This document shows positions 15,495-23,850 of a stretch of 23,850 bases of DNA, in pieces. The DNA lies in assembly GCA_027972325.1 (NCBI GenBank), contig JAPMOS010000363.1, forward strand, positions 1-23,850, in the 5' to 3' direction. Position 1 is the first letter of the stretch; every line of letters starts with the position of its first letter. Source of the DNA: Paratrimastix pyriformis. Its lineage: Eukaryota > Preaxostyla > Paratrimastigidae. Made by a program: the position numbers and the translations under genes. A model generated the notes under the pieces. The model saw nothing but the letters and a program-made list of their open reading frames with translations, did not search any database and had not been told where the DNA came from.

Positions 15495-16442
15495 ACATTT
15501 TCTGGATGACCTTCTCCGTATTGATCTTCATGTTCATCTCCTCGTCTATCCAAATTCCCAGGTACCGGATGGCCCCACCCTTCTGCTGGACCTTGATGAC
15601 TCGACCCTCACCCAGGTCCAGGTCCGTCTTGCTCTTCACCCCCACACAGGTGGTCACACTTGGTCCACGACAGCTGCATGCCCGCCTCCTCCACCTTCCA
15701 TCTCACTGTGTTGACCAACCGTACCATCTGCTCCTTGGTTCGAGTGACCAGCATGACATCGTCAGCAAAGGCAAGGACTTTCACCTTCCTTCCACTATCC
15801 AGGATATACCCACCTTCCTGCTTTCGCACCTCTGCCAGCACTTCCTCCATGAATGAGATAAATAGCAGACATGAAAGCGGGTCCCCCTGACTGATGCCTC
15901 TCTCTATCTCATAGCTCTCCGTCAGCCCGAAACCCGTGATGACTTTGGCCTTCCTCCCCTCGTACAGACTATCCACATACCTGATGAATGCCTCCTCCAC
16001 CCCCATCCGTCTCAGTCCCCTCCTCAGTGCGTCCATGTCCACTGTATCATAGGCTTTTTTGATATCTAACGAGCACATGTGGAATTCCCTGCCTCCCATA
16101 ATTTTCGAGTCAGTGAGCACTCCCATAATTTCTGCAATTGGGGTCTCAATCCTTCTCCCTCTCAGAAACCCAAACTGCTCCTCCCCAAATACATTCTTTT
16201 GCACGCACCATTCTTGGAACCGCGACGCCACCACCTGCAATCCTTCAAAAGACCTGTATCAAAGTGATTGGCCTTCTGCCTGCAGGGTCCCCAGGGTGTT
16301 CTGTCTGCGACTTCGTGGCCATGAACACCGAACTGACCTTGAGCTCCTGCGGCACCTCACTCCGCTCCAACATCTCATTGTATCTCCTCCCCAACCACTC
16401 TTTGATCTCGTCCCCACAGGCATGGATCATCTCTGCTGTCAC
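15475..16442 (-). CDS. reverse transcriptase domain of the LINE
   Basis: The motifs occur in the expected order: RRPITLIQVF near the N-terminus, EQFGFLRGRRIETPI, CSLDIKKAYDTVDMD (motif A, catalytic Asp), GISQGDPLSCLLF (motif B), LAFADDVMLV (motif C, catalytic Asp pair) and IRYLGIWIDEEMNM (motif E region). It therefore encodes an RNA-directed DNA polymerase of the non-LTR type used for target-primed reverse transcription. The central frame, 15608-16240, is open; the flanking motifs are in other frames (16245-16442 and 15475-15657), so this copy has at least two frame changes. Confidence 0.9.
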
Positions 16443-16615
16443 TCCATCCGGGCCCGCCGCCTTACCATCGGGAGCGCCCCCAGGATTGTCTCAACATCAT
16501 GCGTTGTGGGGGGCCATGATCACCTCCCTTCTTCCTGCGGCCTTCCTTCTGGCACCGCCCCACCCCGGGCCCCATCACCTCACCAGGTCCGCCATGAACT
16601 TCCTCCATCCATTCT

Positions 16616-17216
16616 TCACCGACTCTGTGACCACTTTGTCCACCTTTCCTCATTCTTAGTTGCATACCGTCCCCGCACCTGTCCTGTCATGATGCCCTTA
16701 TATGCGCTTCCTTCCCGTCCCTCTTCCTGTAGTGCACGCCTCTCATTTTGGCCAACTGCTTGCATTTCCCTCCTCAGGCTCGGGTCCCGCTCCGCCATCG
16801 CCATCCGTCTCAGCTTCTTCATGCGATGGGGTTCATAATCCCTGTCTGTGTTGGCCACGTCCCGGAACCCAAACACCTTCCCCGCCGTCTCCCGCAGGAT
16901 CCCACTCATCTGCTCGAACGACGGGTCCGCCCCCTTCTCCATCGCCTTCCGAAGCAATTCCGCCACTTTCTCCCGGTACGTGCATCTTCCCCACCATCCC
17001 TTCATACTCATCCTTCCTCTTCTCCCGCAGCAACGCATCCAGGTCCGACCTGGACGGGCAGATGGCCACCCCGCCGGGACGTCCCCGCCCATGCCGGCAG
17101 CATGTTCCGTCAGTCACGACCATGTGATGGTCTGTGACTTCCTGCCATTGAACCTCCTCATTTCTCCACACCCACATATTGTCCAGCATTCGTGCCATCG
17201 TCCCCTGCGTTGCCAA
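16616..17216 (-). CDS. apurinic-endonuclease-like C-terminal part and linker of the LINE
   Basis: The frame 16833-17216 reads ATQGTMARMLDNMWVW, then QWQEVTDHHMVVTDG. A hydrophobic LD-containing segment followed 20-30 residues later by a (S/T)DHxxV motif is the usual end of LINE apurinic-endonuclease domains, which nick the target DNA. The expected N-terminal part, with its catalytic Glu, is not recognisable upstream and may be diverged or deleted. The following segment to 16616 is basic and leads to the RT. Confidence 0.45.
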
Positions 17217-17573
17217 GCAAAGGTCCAGCCTGGCCTCCCCTTTCTTCCCCCCTTGCTTTGCCCTCCTCCTCCACCTCCCCTTCCTCCTTTCCTCTTGTTG
17301 CGCAAGAATGTAATCTCGTTCTGCTTACCCACCATCTTCGCCGTGTCATACAGACCCAGCATCTCCTGCTCCCAACCTCCTTGGCCCAGCTATTCGCGTC
17401 CGTGTACCACCGCCCCTCCCTCAGCTGCTCCCTCCGCCATACACTCCTCCAACCTCCTGATAATGACATTCCTGACCCTCACCTTGTCCTCTCCGGTTGG
17501 GTAATACTGGTTTATGAGCCGAAGGTTAGTCTTCCCCTCCGACCAGTCGAGAATCATCCATCCACCACCACTG

Positions 17574-18546
17574 CTATTCCACCATCATCACCCTCCTTTG
17601 TGCCGCCATCTCCACCCCTTCATCCACTTCATCCCTTCTCCTCCATTTTGTTGTCTTTGGTGCCTTTCGTCTCTTGCAGGACGATGTTGACCCCCCAACT
17701 CGCAGGTCCACATTGCTCTTCTTGACCCTCTCGTTCCACCCGACCCTCATCCTTCCCTCCTCCCTCGCCGGCAGCCCGCCCTCAGGTTGGCCTCCTTCGC
17801 CCTGCTTCCTCCACCCCTGGAATTCCTCTTCCTCCGCCTTCTCGTCATACGTCTTCTCGATATCCCTCATCTTTGCCTGCCTCCCCTCTTCCTTGTCGCG
17901 TCCTTCTTCCCGCGCTTCTTCCTGGCCTTTCTGCTCATCCCGTCCCCAGGATACCTGGGCACCCCGGTGGGAGTCCCCATTCCATTCACTCCACCATTCC
18001 CTTCTTCCCCCATATTCCACCATTCCTTCTTCCTCCCCTTCCATTCCATTCCTTCCATTCCGTCCATCCACCATCCACCTTCCACTATCCATCCTTCCCC
18101 CTCAATCCTCTTCCACCATGTCCTTCCTCTTCTCTCCATTTCCGCCGCCTGCCAGGCGGAGGCTTTCCACGAGTCCTTGCCTTCCCTGCGACCCACCCTG
18201 CCGTCCCGCCGATCGCGAACCACCTGGACCACCATGACATCCTCCATGCCTGCCGCCCGTTCCTCCTGCATGCCACCGATCGGCGCCACACTCTGGGCAC
18301 CTCTTCGCACCCGTCCGTCCGCCATCACCACCTTCCGGACCGCTTCACTCATCCTGTCACCATCCCTCTCCAGGCGCACCATCAGTCCCGCTCCCTCGCG
18401 GCCCCTCGCTCACCCTTCCACACTCCTGACAGACATGCACCACCCTCATCCGCGCCCCTGTCGGGATCCGAGCTTTCCTCAGCAGGTCCGCCACCGCATC
18501 CCCTGCATCCCCTGGATGAGCTACAAAGGGGGGGGCTGTGCTCATG
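17574..18546 (-). CDS. ORF1-like region of the LINE
   Basis: The region begins with an ATG at 18546 giving MSTAPPFVAHPGDAGDAVAD, then a CQECGR motif after about 40 residues. Long Arg/Lys/Glu/Gly/Trp-rich frames follow to 17574 (for example KMRDIEKTYDEKAEEEEFQG, a likely coiled-coil helix). ORF1 proteins of LINEs are basic RNA-binding chaperones, so the location and composition fit. Several frames are open and it switches among them, so the exact product is unclear. A repetitive GGATGG-type stretch lies near 17990-18090. Confidence 0.4.
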
Positions 18547-19400
18547 ACTAGTCTTCGTATTCACCCGACTTTCAAAGAATAATAATAATAAAATAAAACT
18601 GAAAATAGTCCACATCACCCCGTCGTTTCGAGTCGAATCCAATCCAAAATGGGATGGGAAGGTGGGGAACTAACATATAAGTAGGAAAAAGTCAGCAAAG
18701 AAGGAAAGACCACGGAAAGGACCGCGAGGTTGCGGTGAAGACCTACCACGCGAAATCCAGCACGAAGTCAAGAAGAGAGGAAAAAGCCAGAACGAGGTCA
18801 CAAAAGGAAAAACCACCTCCAATGGCTTAGCGGCGCGGCCGCTGGAACTTCTGCTGCCGCTGCGGCGCAGGAGTGGAGGCCGCTGGAGGCGCCCGCAGCA
18901 GGCCCGGGCGGGAGAAACCGCCCTGAAGCGCGCGAACCGGTAAGGACGGCCAGAGAAACCAGAAGAGGGCTGGTGCTGGCCGCCGGAAGAAGCCGGACGC
19001 AGGAGCCGAGCCGCGACCACGCTGGAAGAAACCGCGTTGGTGCTTGCGGCCCGCCAGGGAGGGGACGCCCAAGTTGGCCGCCTTGAACAGAGCCGCGGCC
19101 GCCTTGTTGCCCGCGATGCGCTCTGCGGGGAAGACAAAGGGCCAGGCACGAGGAAGACAAAGGAAAAGGGACAGCGAAGAGAGGGAAACAAAGTGAAAAG
19201 ATGAGACCTCCCGGTGCTCATAGCACCCCGAGATCATCGAACTTGACCGCACTACTCCCTTGGAGTTGCGTGCGAAAACTATCAGCCTTGGTGTCAGCAA
19301 AATACACGAAAAACAAGGCTGGAGCCAAAGAGGACCTGGTCGACATCACATTGCGGTGGGAGGGTGGGAGCGATGAGCACAGCCCCCTTGTAGCTCATCC
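18514..19400. mobile_element. segment bounded by inverted repeats at the LINE 5' junction
   Basis: The sequence at 18514-18546 (GGATGAGCTACAAAG, a G run, then CTGTGCTCAT) recurs inverted at 19372-19400 (GATGAGCACAGCCCCC then TTGTAGCTCATCC). The arms differ by one A and the length of the G run. They enclose about 820 bases, including the Arg/Ala-rich ORF. The left arm is also the beginning of the LINE ORF1-like frame, so the pair may mark a small transposon, a LINE 5'-end hairpin shared by several copies, or rearranged LINE ends. No target-site duplication was found. Confidence 0.4.
18827..19160 (-). CDS. Arg/Ala-rich ORF, possibly a gag-like fragment
   Basis: The plausible frame reads ERIAGNKAAAALFKAANLG, then an Arg/Gly/Phe-rich stretch (RKHQRGFFQRGRGS) and ends with PQRQQKFQRPRR. 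Just upstream is CCTTTGTCTTCCCCGCAG, a good 3' splice-site sequence, so this may be a terminal exon. RG-rich tails are common in RNA-binding and Gag-type proteins. Its position beside a DIRS-like element suggests a gag-like origin, but no family is recognised. It may equally be a host exon. Confidence 0.3.
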
Positions 19401-19463
19401 ATCTTCCGTCCAAAGTAGGAAGAATGAGAGCTACCTCATCGGTGGGGGGGCTGTGCTCATGAC
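19372..19463. repeat. long imperfect hairpin sharing the 18.5-kb terminal motif
   Basis: GATGAGCACAGCCCCC at 19372 pairs with the inverted GGGGGGGCTGTGCTCAT ending at 19461, and inner segments (TAGCTC and CTTCC pieces) also pair around a loop of about 10 bases near 19410-19420. The right arm is in addition a direct repeat of 18530-18548, including the CTGTGCTCATGAC end. The sequence lies between the DIRS-like element and the Arg/Ala-rich ORF. Confidence 0.55.
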
Positions 19464-19497
19464 AATTGAAAGGAAAATGCCGACCTGGGTCCTCATT

Positions 19498-20550
19498 CTA
19501 TTCTCGATCGAGCCCGGCAGCATCTGCCGGCCCGAAAACTGCCGAAGCCAAAGCCTTTGCAGTGCCAACCGACTGGTGGAGATAATGTTTGGTGAGTGTC
19601 GCACCCTTGCGCGACCACCGAAACTGTGCAGACACAGCCAGCCCGTCAAGCCCAGTCGACGCTGCCTTCGAGGCCGCAGCGGCCCTGACAGAGTGCGGGC
19701 CCACTCTTTGCCCAAAGCCTGCGGCCAGCATCAGCCGCTTGCCACAAGACAACAACCATGTTGTTGTGCATTTTTCCCATTCTTGAGCTTCCACATCAGA
19801 GCTGGGGTGCACCGCTCTGGACGGCGGTCATTCAATTCAATCACCGCGCAGTGAAAACAGAGCAGTGGGTCAGCTCGTTTCCTCCCATTTTTGCATGACC
19901 CATTCCTTCTTTCTCCTTTCCTTGGGCAGGACTTTGAGTTCGCACATGTGGTCGCCATCAATGAGGCGAAGGTCCTCCAACCGTGCGGTGTTGAGGTCCG
20001 CCGCTCTCTCAGTCCGAGGGCCTCGCCCAACAGGACAATTTTTCCCAGGAGGTCGCGATGGTCCAGCTTGGAATTTGTCCCAAGTGATCTGAGATGGCGC
20101 CAGATGAGGTCCGTGTCGAAGGTTCCCTTCCTGACACTGGCTTTGTCTTCTCCATCCCCGTCAAAACGGCCTTCACTGTGGCTGAGGTGCCTGGATCAGG
20201 CCTCCCGTGGAGGAGGAAGTAGCGAGCAATGGCGGATCTCTTTTTCATCGCGGTGCTGGGCGCCCATTTCTTGCTACCTTCCGCTAGGAAGTTTGCCAGG
20301 TCTGTGTCCGTCGCTTGCAAGGTCTCCCGCTCATTTTTCCCAAGTAGGCAGCAAACTGGGCAATGGCCGTATCGTAGTTTCTCTGAGTCTTGCTCTCGAC
20401 CGAGTGAGCGATGAGCTGCCGGGCTGCCTCACTCAGTTGGTGGGGGGGTGAGTCCTCTCCCACGAGGTCAATAACGACAGGTCCAGCTGATGGAGCTTCT
20501 CCCCCACGTCTGCCTCGCTGTCGCGACCCTCGCCAGCTCCCCGCTGACAT
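19498..20550 (-). CDS. tyrosine recombinase region of the DIRS-like element
   Basis: The N-terminal part (SESKTQRNYDTAIAQFAAYL-like helix, then TDTDLANFLAEGSKKWAPST) fits a core-binding domain of tyrosine recombinases. The C-terminal part shows GPHSVRAAAASKAASTGL followed by FRWSRKGATLTKHYL, the HxxR box and the Tyr nucleophile context of DIRS-type recombinases. The enzyme would integrate the circular cDNA. The region looks broken. Confidence 0.7.
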
Positions 20551-20639
20551 GAATCACCCTGCTCTGCCATCTGGGTGGCCCCACTGGGGTCTGGTTCCGG
20601 GTGCGGCCCGGAGGAAGAGGCAGTCCACCCGAGGGAGCG

Positions 20640-21240
20640 CCAGGGGGGGTGAGATCTGCATCCCCTGGGCCATTGGCCACCATGGGGCCGTGTCCCACTC
20701 TGGGATCAGGACTAATGCTTCCCTCTCTGATCCCGTAGGGCTGCCAGCACCTCCCGATCATGGAGAAGGGCGGATTGAGCCACAAGGGCAGCCCCCGGAG
20801 GGGCTGGTGGAAGAAATCCACCCCCGAGCAACCCGGCTCGAGGACCCAACTCCACCACCTTGGCAACAGGTGGTTGCGCGCTGAGGCGAAGCCGTCCACC
20901 ATGGGGCGGAAGCGCAGGTTCGTGACCAGCTGGAAGATCGCCGGATTGAGCATCCAATCCTCGCGCTCGACCTCTCTGGAGAGCTGGTCCGCCACTCCGT
21001 TGTCTTCCCCGGGAAGATACTCTGGGAGGAGAGTGATGTCCCACTGCTGACAGAGGTTGTGCAGTTTCTGGGTGCCCTCGGTCATGTCCACGCTCTTCCC
21101 CTTCCACTTCCCCACGCAGGCAACAACTACCTTGTTGTCCGAGCGCCACTGGACCGTCTGGCCCTGCAAGTGGCTGTGGAGGAGAGCTACCGCCCTGATG
21201 CCCGCCTCCAGCTCGAGGCGATTGTTCCAGGGTTTCTGTG
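20640..21240 (-). CDS. RNase H and downstream region of the DIRS-like element
   Basis: NNRLELEAGIRAVALLHSHL and VQWRSDNKVVVACVGKW give the Glu and Asp contexts of RNase H; the continuation LPGEDNGVADQLSREVE gives the last Asp context. The following VDGFASARNHLLPRWWSW and LWLNPPFSMIGR segments are a signature of DIRS-type elements, in which a methyltransferase-like NPPF motif follows the RNase H. The upstream polymerase is missing from this copy. Confidence 0.75.
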
Positions 21241-21370
21241 GACGCTATAGACATTGAGATTTCTATAGAAAAAAGCCGGACGCTCTGGCCTCCGGGTTTT
21301 CGTGGACAGACCCTCCCCACTCGGCCTGTCTGTAGTGAGGGCCCGCGGGTTTTCATGAACAGACCCTCCC
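21230..21370 (+). repeat. short direct repeats at the edge of the DIRS-like element
   Basis: GGGTTTTCGTGGACAGACCC (21294 on) and GGGTTTTCATGAACAGACCC (21347 on) are near-identical, each followed by TCCC. A shorter relative, GGGTTTCTGTGGAC, is at 21230-21243 inside the RNase H coding sequence. A pair of CTATAG motifs 17 bases apart lies between the first and second. The repeats coincide with the point where the element is truncated and may reflect a repeated insertion or repair event. Confidence 0.5.
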
Positions 21371-21372
21371 AA

Positions 21373-21546
21373 ATCCTCCTTGCTTCACTTTCACCTTGCT
21401 TCACCCTGACGCACTTCCTCCTCCTTTTTTCGAGAGAAAACGTCGAGCCTCTAATTTCGGATCAAAAAGAGAACCAGATTCATTACTCGTCTTCGTCTTC
21501 GTCTTCGCCTTGGGGGTTGGCGTTGTAGTCGTTGTTGCCAGTGTCG
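21373..21546. other. short gene-free stretch with a trinucleotide run
   Basis: This interval holds a T/C-rich piece and a CGTCTTCGTCTTCGTCTTCG run (Glu-Asp codons if read on the minus strand before a stop). It could be the acidic 3' end of the gene to its right, but no splice arrangement is certain. Confidence 0.3.
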
Positions 21547-22302
21547 TCATCCGAATTTATCGCCGGCAAACCATTCATCTTCGTCATCATCGGCTACCGG
21601 CACGTTCTCGGGAAGGGGCACGGATTCCGGCACGGGTTCGGGCTCAGCCACAAGGACAGGAAGGGGCAGAGGAAGGGCCCAGTTAAGAGGAAGTCCCAAA
21701 GGGTAGGAAGCTCGCGCGAGCAGGTGCTGGTGCGGAACTTGTGGCACTGAATCGACCAGTCATAGGTCTTCCGTTCGTCCGCGGAGAGAGGTATTCACGT
21801 TCGCAGGCCAGGAATACCTTGGGGAACTGTTCTCCGTAGTAGTCAGTGCGCTCCAACAGGGAACGGTCACGAACCCCCTGAGGTAGAAGGGGTAAGAGCG
21901 TTCCCAGAGGACGATCTCATCGAGCCTCATCGGGCCCTCGATGGGGTGGTCGATGTCGAATGCAGCCTCGGAATCAAGGAGCAGGGTAATGAGCAAGGCT
22001 CTTGCTGACAGGCCCCTGTAGGTCTGCGACGTATCAGAACAGCGTCCGCTGGTCAAGGAAAAAGGACGCCACCGAGCGAGAACCATCCGGGTGAGTACCT
22101 TGTGCAACTCAACACAGATGGGAGCGGAGAAATGGTACTCAGTCAACGGCTTCAAAAAGTGAACGGGACGATGAGGCCGGGATTCAGATGATTCGTGTTC
22201 GGGAACCAACTTGCCAGCAGCTTGGGGAAGATCCGTTCGTAAAAAGCCTGTCGGCTTAGGTGCACCTCGGTCTTGTCCTCCGGTTGAAAGAAGTCGTAGG
22301 TC
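21547..22302 (-). pseudogene. unrecognised gene, copy A
   Basis: The coding-like sequence begins after a 3' splice-site sequence (CTCCTCCAG) at 22303. Frames show SRQAFYERIFPKLLASWFP, CVELHKVLTRM, LDSEAAFDIDHPIEGPMRLD, LWERSYPFYLRGF and, near the end, a TYDWSIQCHKFRT segment. These match copy B closely. The similarity passes between reading frames, so this copy seems interrupted at least twice (near 22140-22170 and near 21790). After the CHKFRT segment it diverges from copy B into a Pro/Glu-rich and acidic end (EPEPVPESVPLPENVPVADD). No family is recognised; no membrane segment or catalytic motif is obvious. Confidence 0.5.
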
Positions 22303-22406
22303 CTGGAGGAGAGCATGAGAAACCCACAACACATCAGGGAAAACAGTAAACAGACCGATTGAGGCGGGGGGAGCAGCGGACTTCGTAGCCGGGGGGGCTT
22401 GTCGTA

Positions 22407-22805
22407 CCGGAAGGGGCTCAGGAAGGGGCTCAGGGGCTCAGGAAGGGGCTCAGGAAGGGGCTCAGGAAGGGGCTCAGGAAGGGCTCAGGAAGGGGCTCAG
22501 GAAGGGGCTCAGGAAGGGGCTCAGGAAGGGGCTCAGGAAGGGGCTCAGGAAGGGGACTCAGGAAGGGGCTCAGGAAGGGGCTCAGGAAGGGGCTCAGGAA
22601 GGGCTCTGGAAGGGGGCTCTGGAAGGGGCTCAGGAAGGGGCTCAGGAAGGGGCTCAGGAAGGAGGGGCTCAGGAAGGGGCTCAGGAAGGGGCTCAGGAAG
22701 GGACTCAGGAAGGGGCTCAGGAAGGGGCTCAGGAAGGGACTCAGGAAGGGGCTCAGGAAGGGGCTCAGGAAGGGACTCAGGAAGGGGCTCAGGAAGGGAC
22801 TCGGG
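22407..22805. repeat. 12-bp minisatellite, about 33 units
   Basis: The unit is GGCTCAGGAAGG with scattered variants (GACTCAGGAAGG, GGCTCTGGAAGG) and a few shorter or longer units. On the minus strand it encodes Leu-Pro-Glu-Pro or Leu-Pro-Glu-Ser. A 12-base period keeps the frame, but some units of other length shift it. It lies between copies A and B. Confidence 0.9.
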
Positions 22806-22925
22806 AACGTCCTCGACGAGAATGATCACCTGGCGAGACCGAGTCCGTCTGCTAAGCGGCATGACTTGCGTGCTTCCTCTGCATTTGGCGGTTTCCATGC
22901 GGGATACTCCAGGGGTAACAGCCAC
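22545..22925 (-). CDS. ORF with Leu-Pro-Glu-Pro repeats
   Basis: The 126-codon frame begins with about 40 non-repetitive residues ([20 protein letters not shown] and then [13 protein letters not shown]) and continues into LPEP/LPES repeats encoded by the minisatellite. It would make a stiff, acidic, Pro-rich rod. Whether it is an independent gene or an exon between copies B and A is unclear. Pro/Glu repeats also appear at the end of copy A, which hints that the repeat belongs to that gene family. Confidence 0.4.
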   Translation of the reverse strand: MAVTPGVSRMETAKCRGSTQVMPLSRRTRSRQVIILVEDVPESLPEPLPESLPEPLPEPLPESLPEPLPEPLPESLPEPLPEPLPEPLLPEPLPEPLPEPLPEPPSRALPEPLPEPLPEPLPESPS

Positions 22926-23191
22926 TCAGGAAGTTCAAAATCAGACACAAGGAAAGCACTATTTTGTTCCCCTTGTAGGACGAACTACGGCTGGCACACG
23001 CTCTTCTCGGTGAACGGACCCATGCTGACGGGTTCCGCACAAGATAAAAGTTATGGTCGAACAATAGATCAACGGTCTTCTCGATGCGACGAGGCTCCAG
23101 GGGGTAATAGCCACTCTTTTCAAAAAAACAGGGACACATGGAAAGCGGGAAGAAGGTGGCGGAGAGATAGAGACAAAAAGTCTCGGGTTGT

Positions 23192-23841
23192 TTATGCGTT
23201 CCCAGTGAACTTGAAGAGACAGTCCCAATGGGCCGGAATCTCGCGGTAGCAGGTGTTGGTGCGGAACTTGTGGCACTGAATCGACCAGTCATAGGTCTTC
23301 CGTTCGTCTTCGGAGAGAGCGAGGTATTCACGTTCGCAAGCCTGGAATACCTTGGGAACTGTTCTCCGTAGTAGTCAGTGAGTTCCAACATGGAACGGTC
23401 ATGAAAAACCTCCTTTACGTAGAAGGGGAAAGTGCGTTCCCAGAGGGCAAGCTCATCCAGCCTCATGTGGCCATCGACGGCACGGTCGACGCCGAATGCA
23501 GCCTCGGAATCCAGACACACAAGAATCATCAAAGCTCTTGAAGTCAGGAACTGGTAGGTCTTCTCGATATCAGCACTTTGACCGCAGGTCATCGAAAACA
23601 GGATTTTTCCGAAGGTGAGTCCCAACCGGTTAAGTACCTTGTGCATCTCAACACAGATGGCACCGGAGAGTCGGTACTCAGCCATGGTCTCGAAAAATGA
23701 ACAGGGACGATGAGACCGCGATTCAGATGGTTTGTGCTCGGGAACCAACTTGCAAGCAGCTTGGGAAAGATCCGTTCGTAAAATGCCTGTCGAGTGAGTT
23801 TCAACACTTCCTTTGTCTCCGATTGCCAGACGAGGTAGATC
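23192..23841 (-). pseudogene. unrecognised gene, copy B (continues beyond the window)
   Basis: It begins after a 3' splice-site sequence (CCCCTCCAG at the window edge), at the same point as copy A, so earlier exons probably lie outside. Frames show TRQAFYERIFPKLLASWFP, AEYRLSGAICVEMHKVLNRL, KTYQFLTSRALMILVCLDSE, LWERTFPFYVKEVFHDR, ELTDYYGEQFP, ALSEDERKTYDWSIQCHKFR and an end at CLFKFTGNA followed by TAA (23192-23194). The similarity to copy A switches frame near 23690 in both copies and again near 23360 here. That suggests pseudogenes, or an unrecognised tiny intron at the shared position. The protein looks helical and charged and belongs to no family I know. Confidence 0.5.
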
Positions 23842-23850
23842 CTGGAGGGG

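Larger units (their letters stand above)
12082..18549 (-). mobile_element. LINE retrotransposon with RNase H and a 3' accessory ORF
   Basis: On the minus strand the order is: ORF1-like basic region, C-terminal part of an apurinic endonuclease, reverse transcriptase, RT C-terminal region, RNase H, Cys-rich tail, a 376-codon ORF, a UUCG hairpin and a (CA)13 tail. RT plus RNase H with an AP-type endonuclease fits the I/R1/Tad/LOA group of non-LTR elements. The pol coding sequence changes frame several times, so this copy is defective, but it is close to full length at about 6.5 kb. The 3' end is sharp at 12082. The 5' end is placed near 18549, where the ORF1-like frame begins; no matching target-site duplication was found there. 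It interrupts the PLV gene starting at 10977. Confidence 0.85.
19490..21240 (-). mobile_element. truncated DIRS-like retroelement
   Basis: Reading on the minus strand, an RNase H with the DIRS-type downstream segment is followed by a tyrosine recombinase. This order identifies the DIRS/Ngaro/PAT group. The reverse transcriptase proper is absent, because the element stops near 21240 at a junction with short repeated sequence. The copy looks broken with several breaks, so it is an old or decayed fossil. The recombinase is therefore unlikely to belong to the PLV, although some PLVs carry one. Confidence 0.75.

Noticed and set aside
13780-18551. Many long Pro/Ser-rich plus-strand frames
   Set aside because: They are antisense to the GC-rich LINE coding regions, which show the RT and RNase H motifs on the minus strand.
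19498-20550. Tyrosine recombinase as the integrase of the viral element
   Set aside because: It lies beyond the LINE, on the minus strand directly after a DIRS-type RNase H, so it belongs to the DIRS-like retroelement.
22407-22805. CRISPR-like array
   Set aside because: The 12-base units follow each other directly without unique spacers, and the setting is eukaryotic. It is a minisatellite.
1-23850. tRNA, rRNA or riboswitch
   Set aside because: No cloverleaf, conserved rRNA block or known aptamer pattern was seen on either strand by eye. A covariance-model scan would be needed to exclude small ones.

Overview
The window looks like nuclear DNA of a eukaryote, probably a protist or alga. It has a predicted gene with short spliceosomal introns, several retroelements, minisatellites and long low-complexity tracts. 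There are no bacterial operons, Shine-Dalgarno-led genes or RNA genes that I could recognise. The host lineage cannot be fixed from this sequence alone.

Layout. 1-1250 is a C-rich, G-poor low-complexity tract followed by a cluster of TGGCAGTTT-like motifs. About 1477-3152 is bounded by 44-48 bp terminal inverted repeats and reads as a DNA transposon without a recognisable transposase. From 3152 to 12081 the composition becomes AT-rich and carries the remains of a Polinton-like virus (PLV). Its parts are a DNA-packaging ATPase, a double jelly-roll-type major capsid protein, a predicted N-myristoylated membrane protein resembling the poxvirus L1/F9 group, a fibre-like remnant and several unknown small proteins. 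A 1.42 kb retroelement (6089-7512, 11-bp target-site duplications, CA-repeat tail) sits inside the viral segment. Between the capsid gene and the membrane-protein gene lies a predicted four-exon gene for an RS-domain protein.

A LINE-type retrotransposon on the minus strand (12082 to about 18549) cuts off the right side of the viral segment. It carries an ORF1-like region, apurinic-endonuclease-like, reverse transcriptase and RNase H domains, a Cys-rich tail and an extra 376-residue ORF at the 3' end. Both retroelements end in the same way: a C(UUCG)G hairpin and then a (CA)n tail. About 18.5-21.24 kb holds hairpin and inverted-repeat structures, an Arg/Ala-rich ORF and a truncated DIRS-like element (RNase H plus tyrosine recombinase). 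21.5-23.85 kb carries two related copies of an unrecognised gene on the minus strand, separated by a 12-bp minisatellite that encodes Leu-Pro-Glu-Pro repeats.

How the parts relate. The viral genes form two divergent blocks around an 18-bp palindrome near 4965, plus a second divergent pair near 10950. They supply packaging, capsid and membrane functions. I see no DNA polymerase, helicase, protease or integrase in the surviving part. The rest of the window is a pile-up of mobile elements on and beside the viral remnant.
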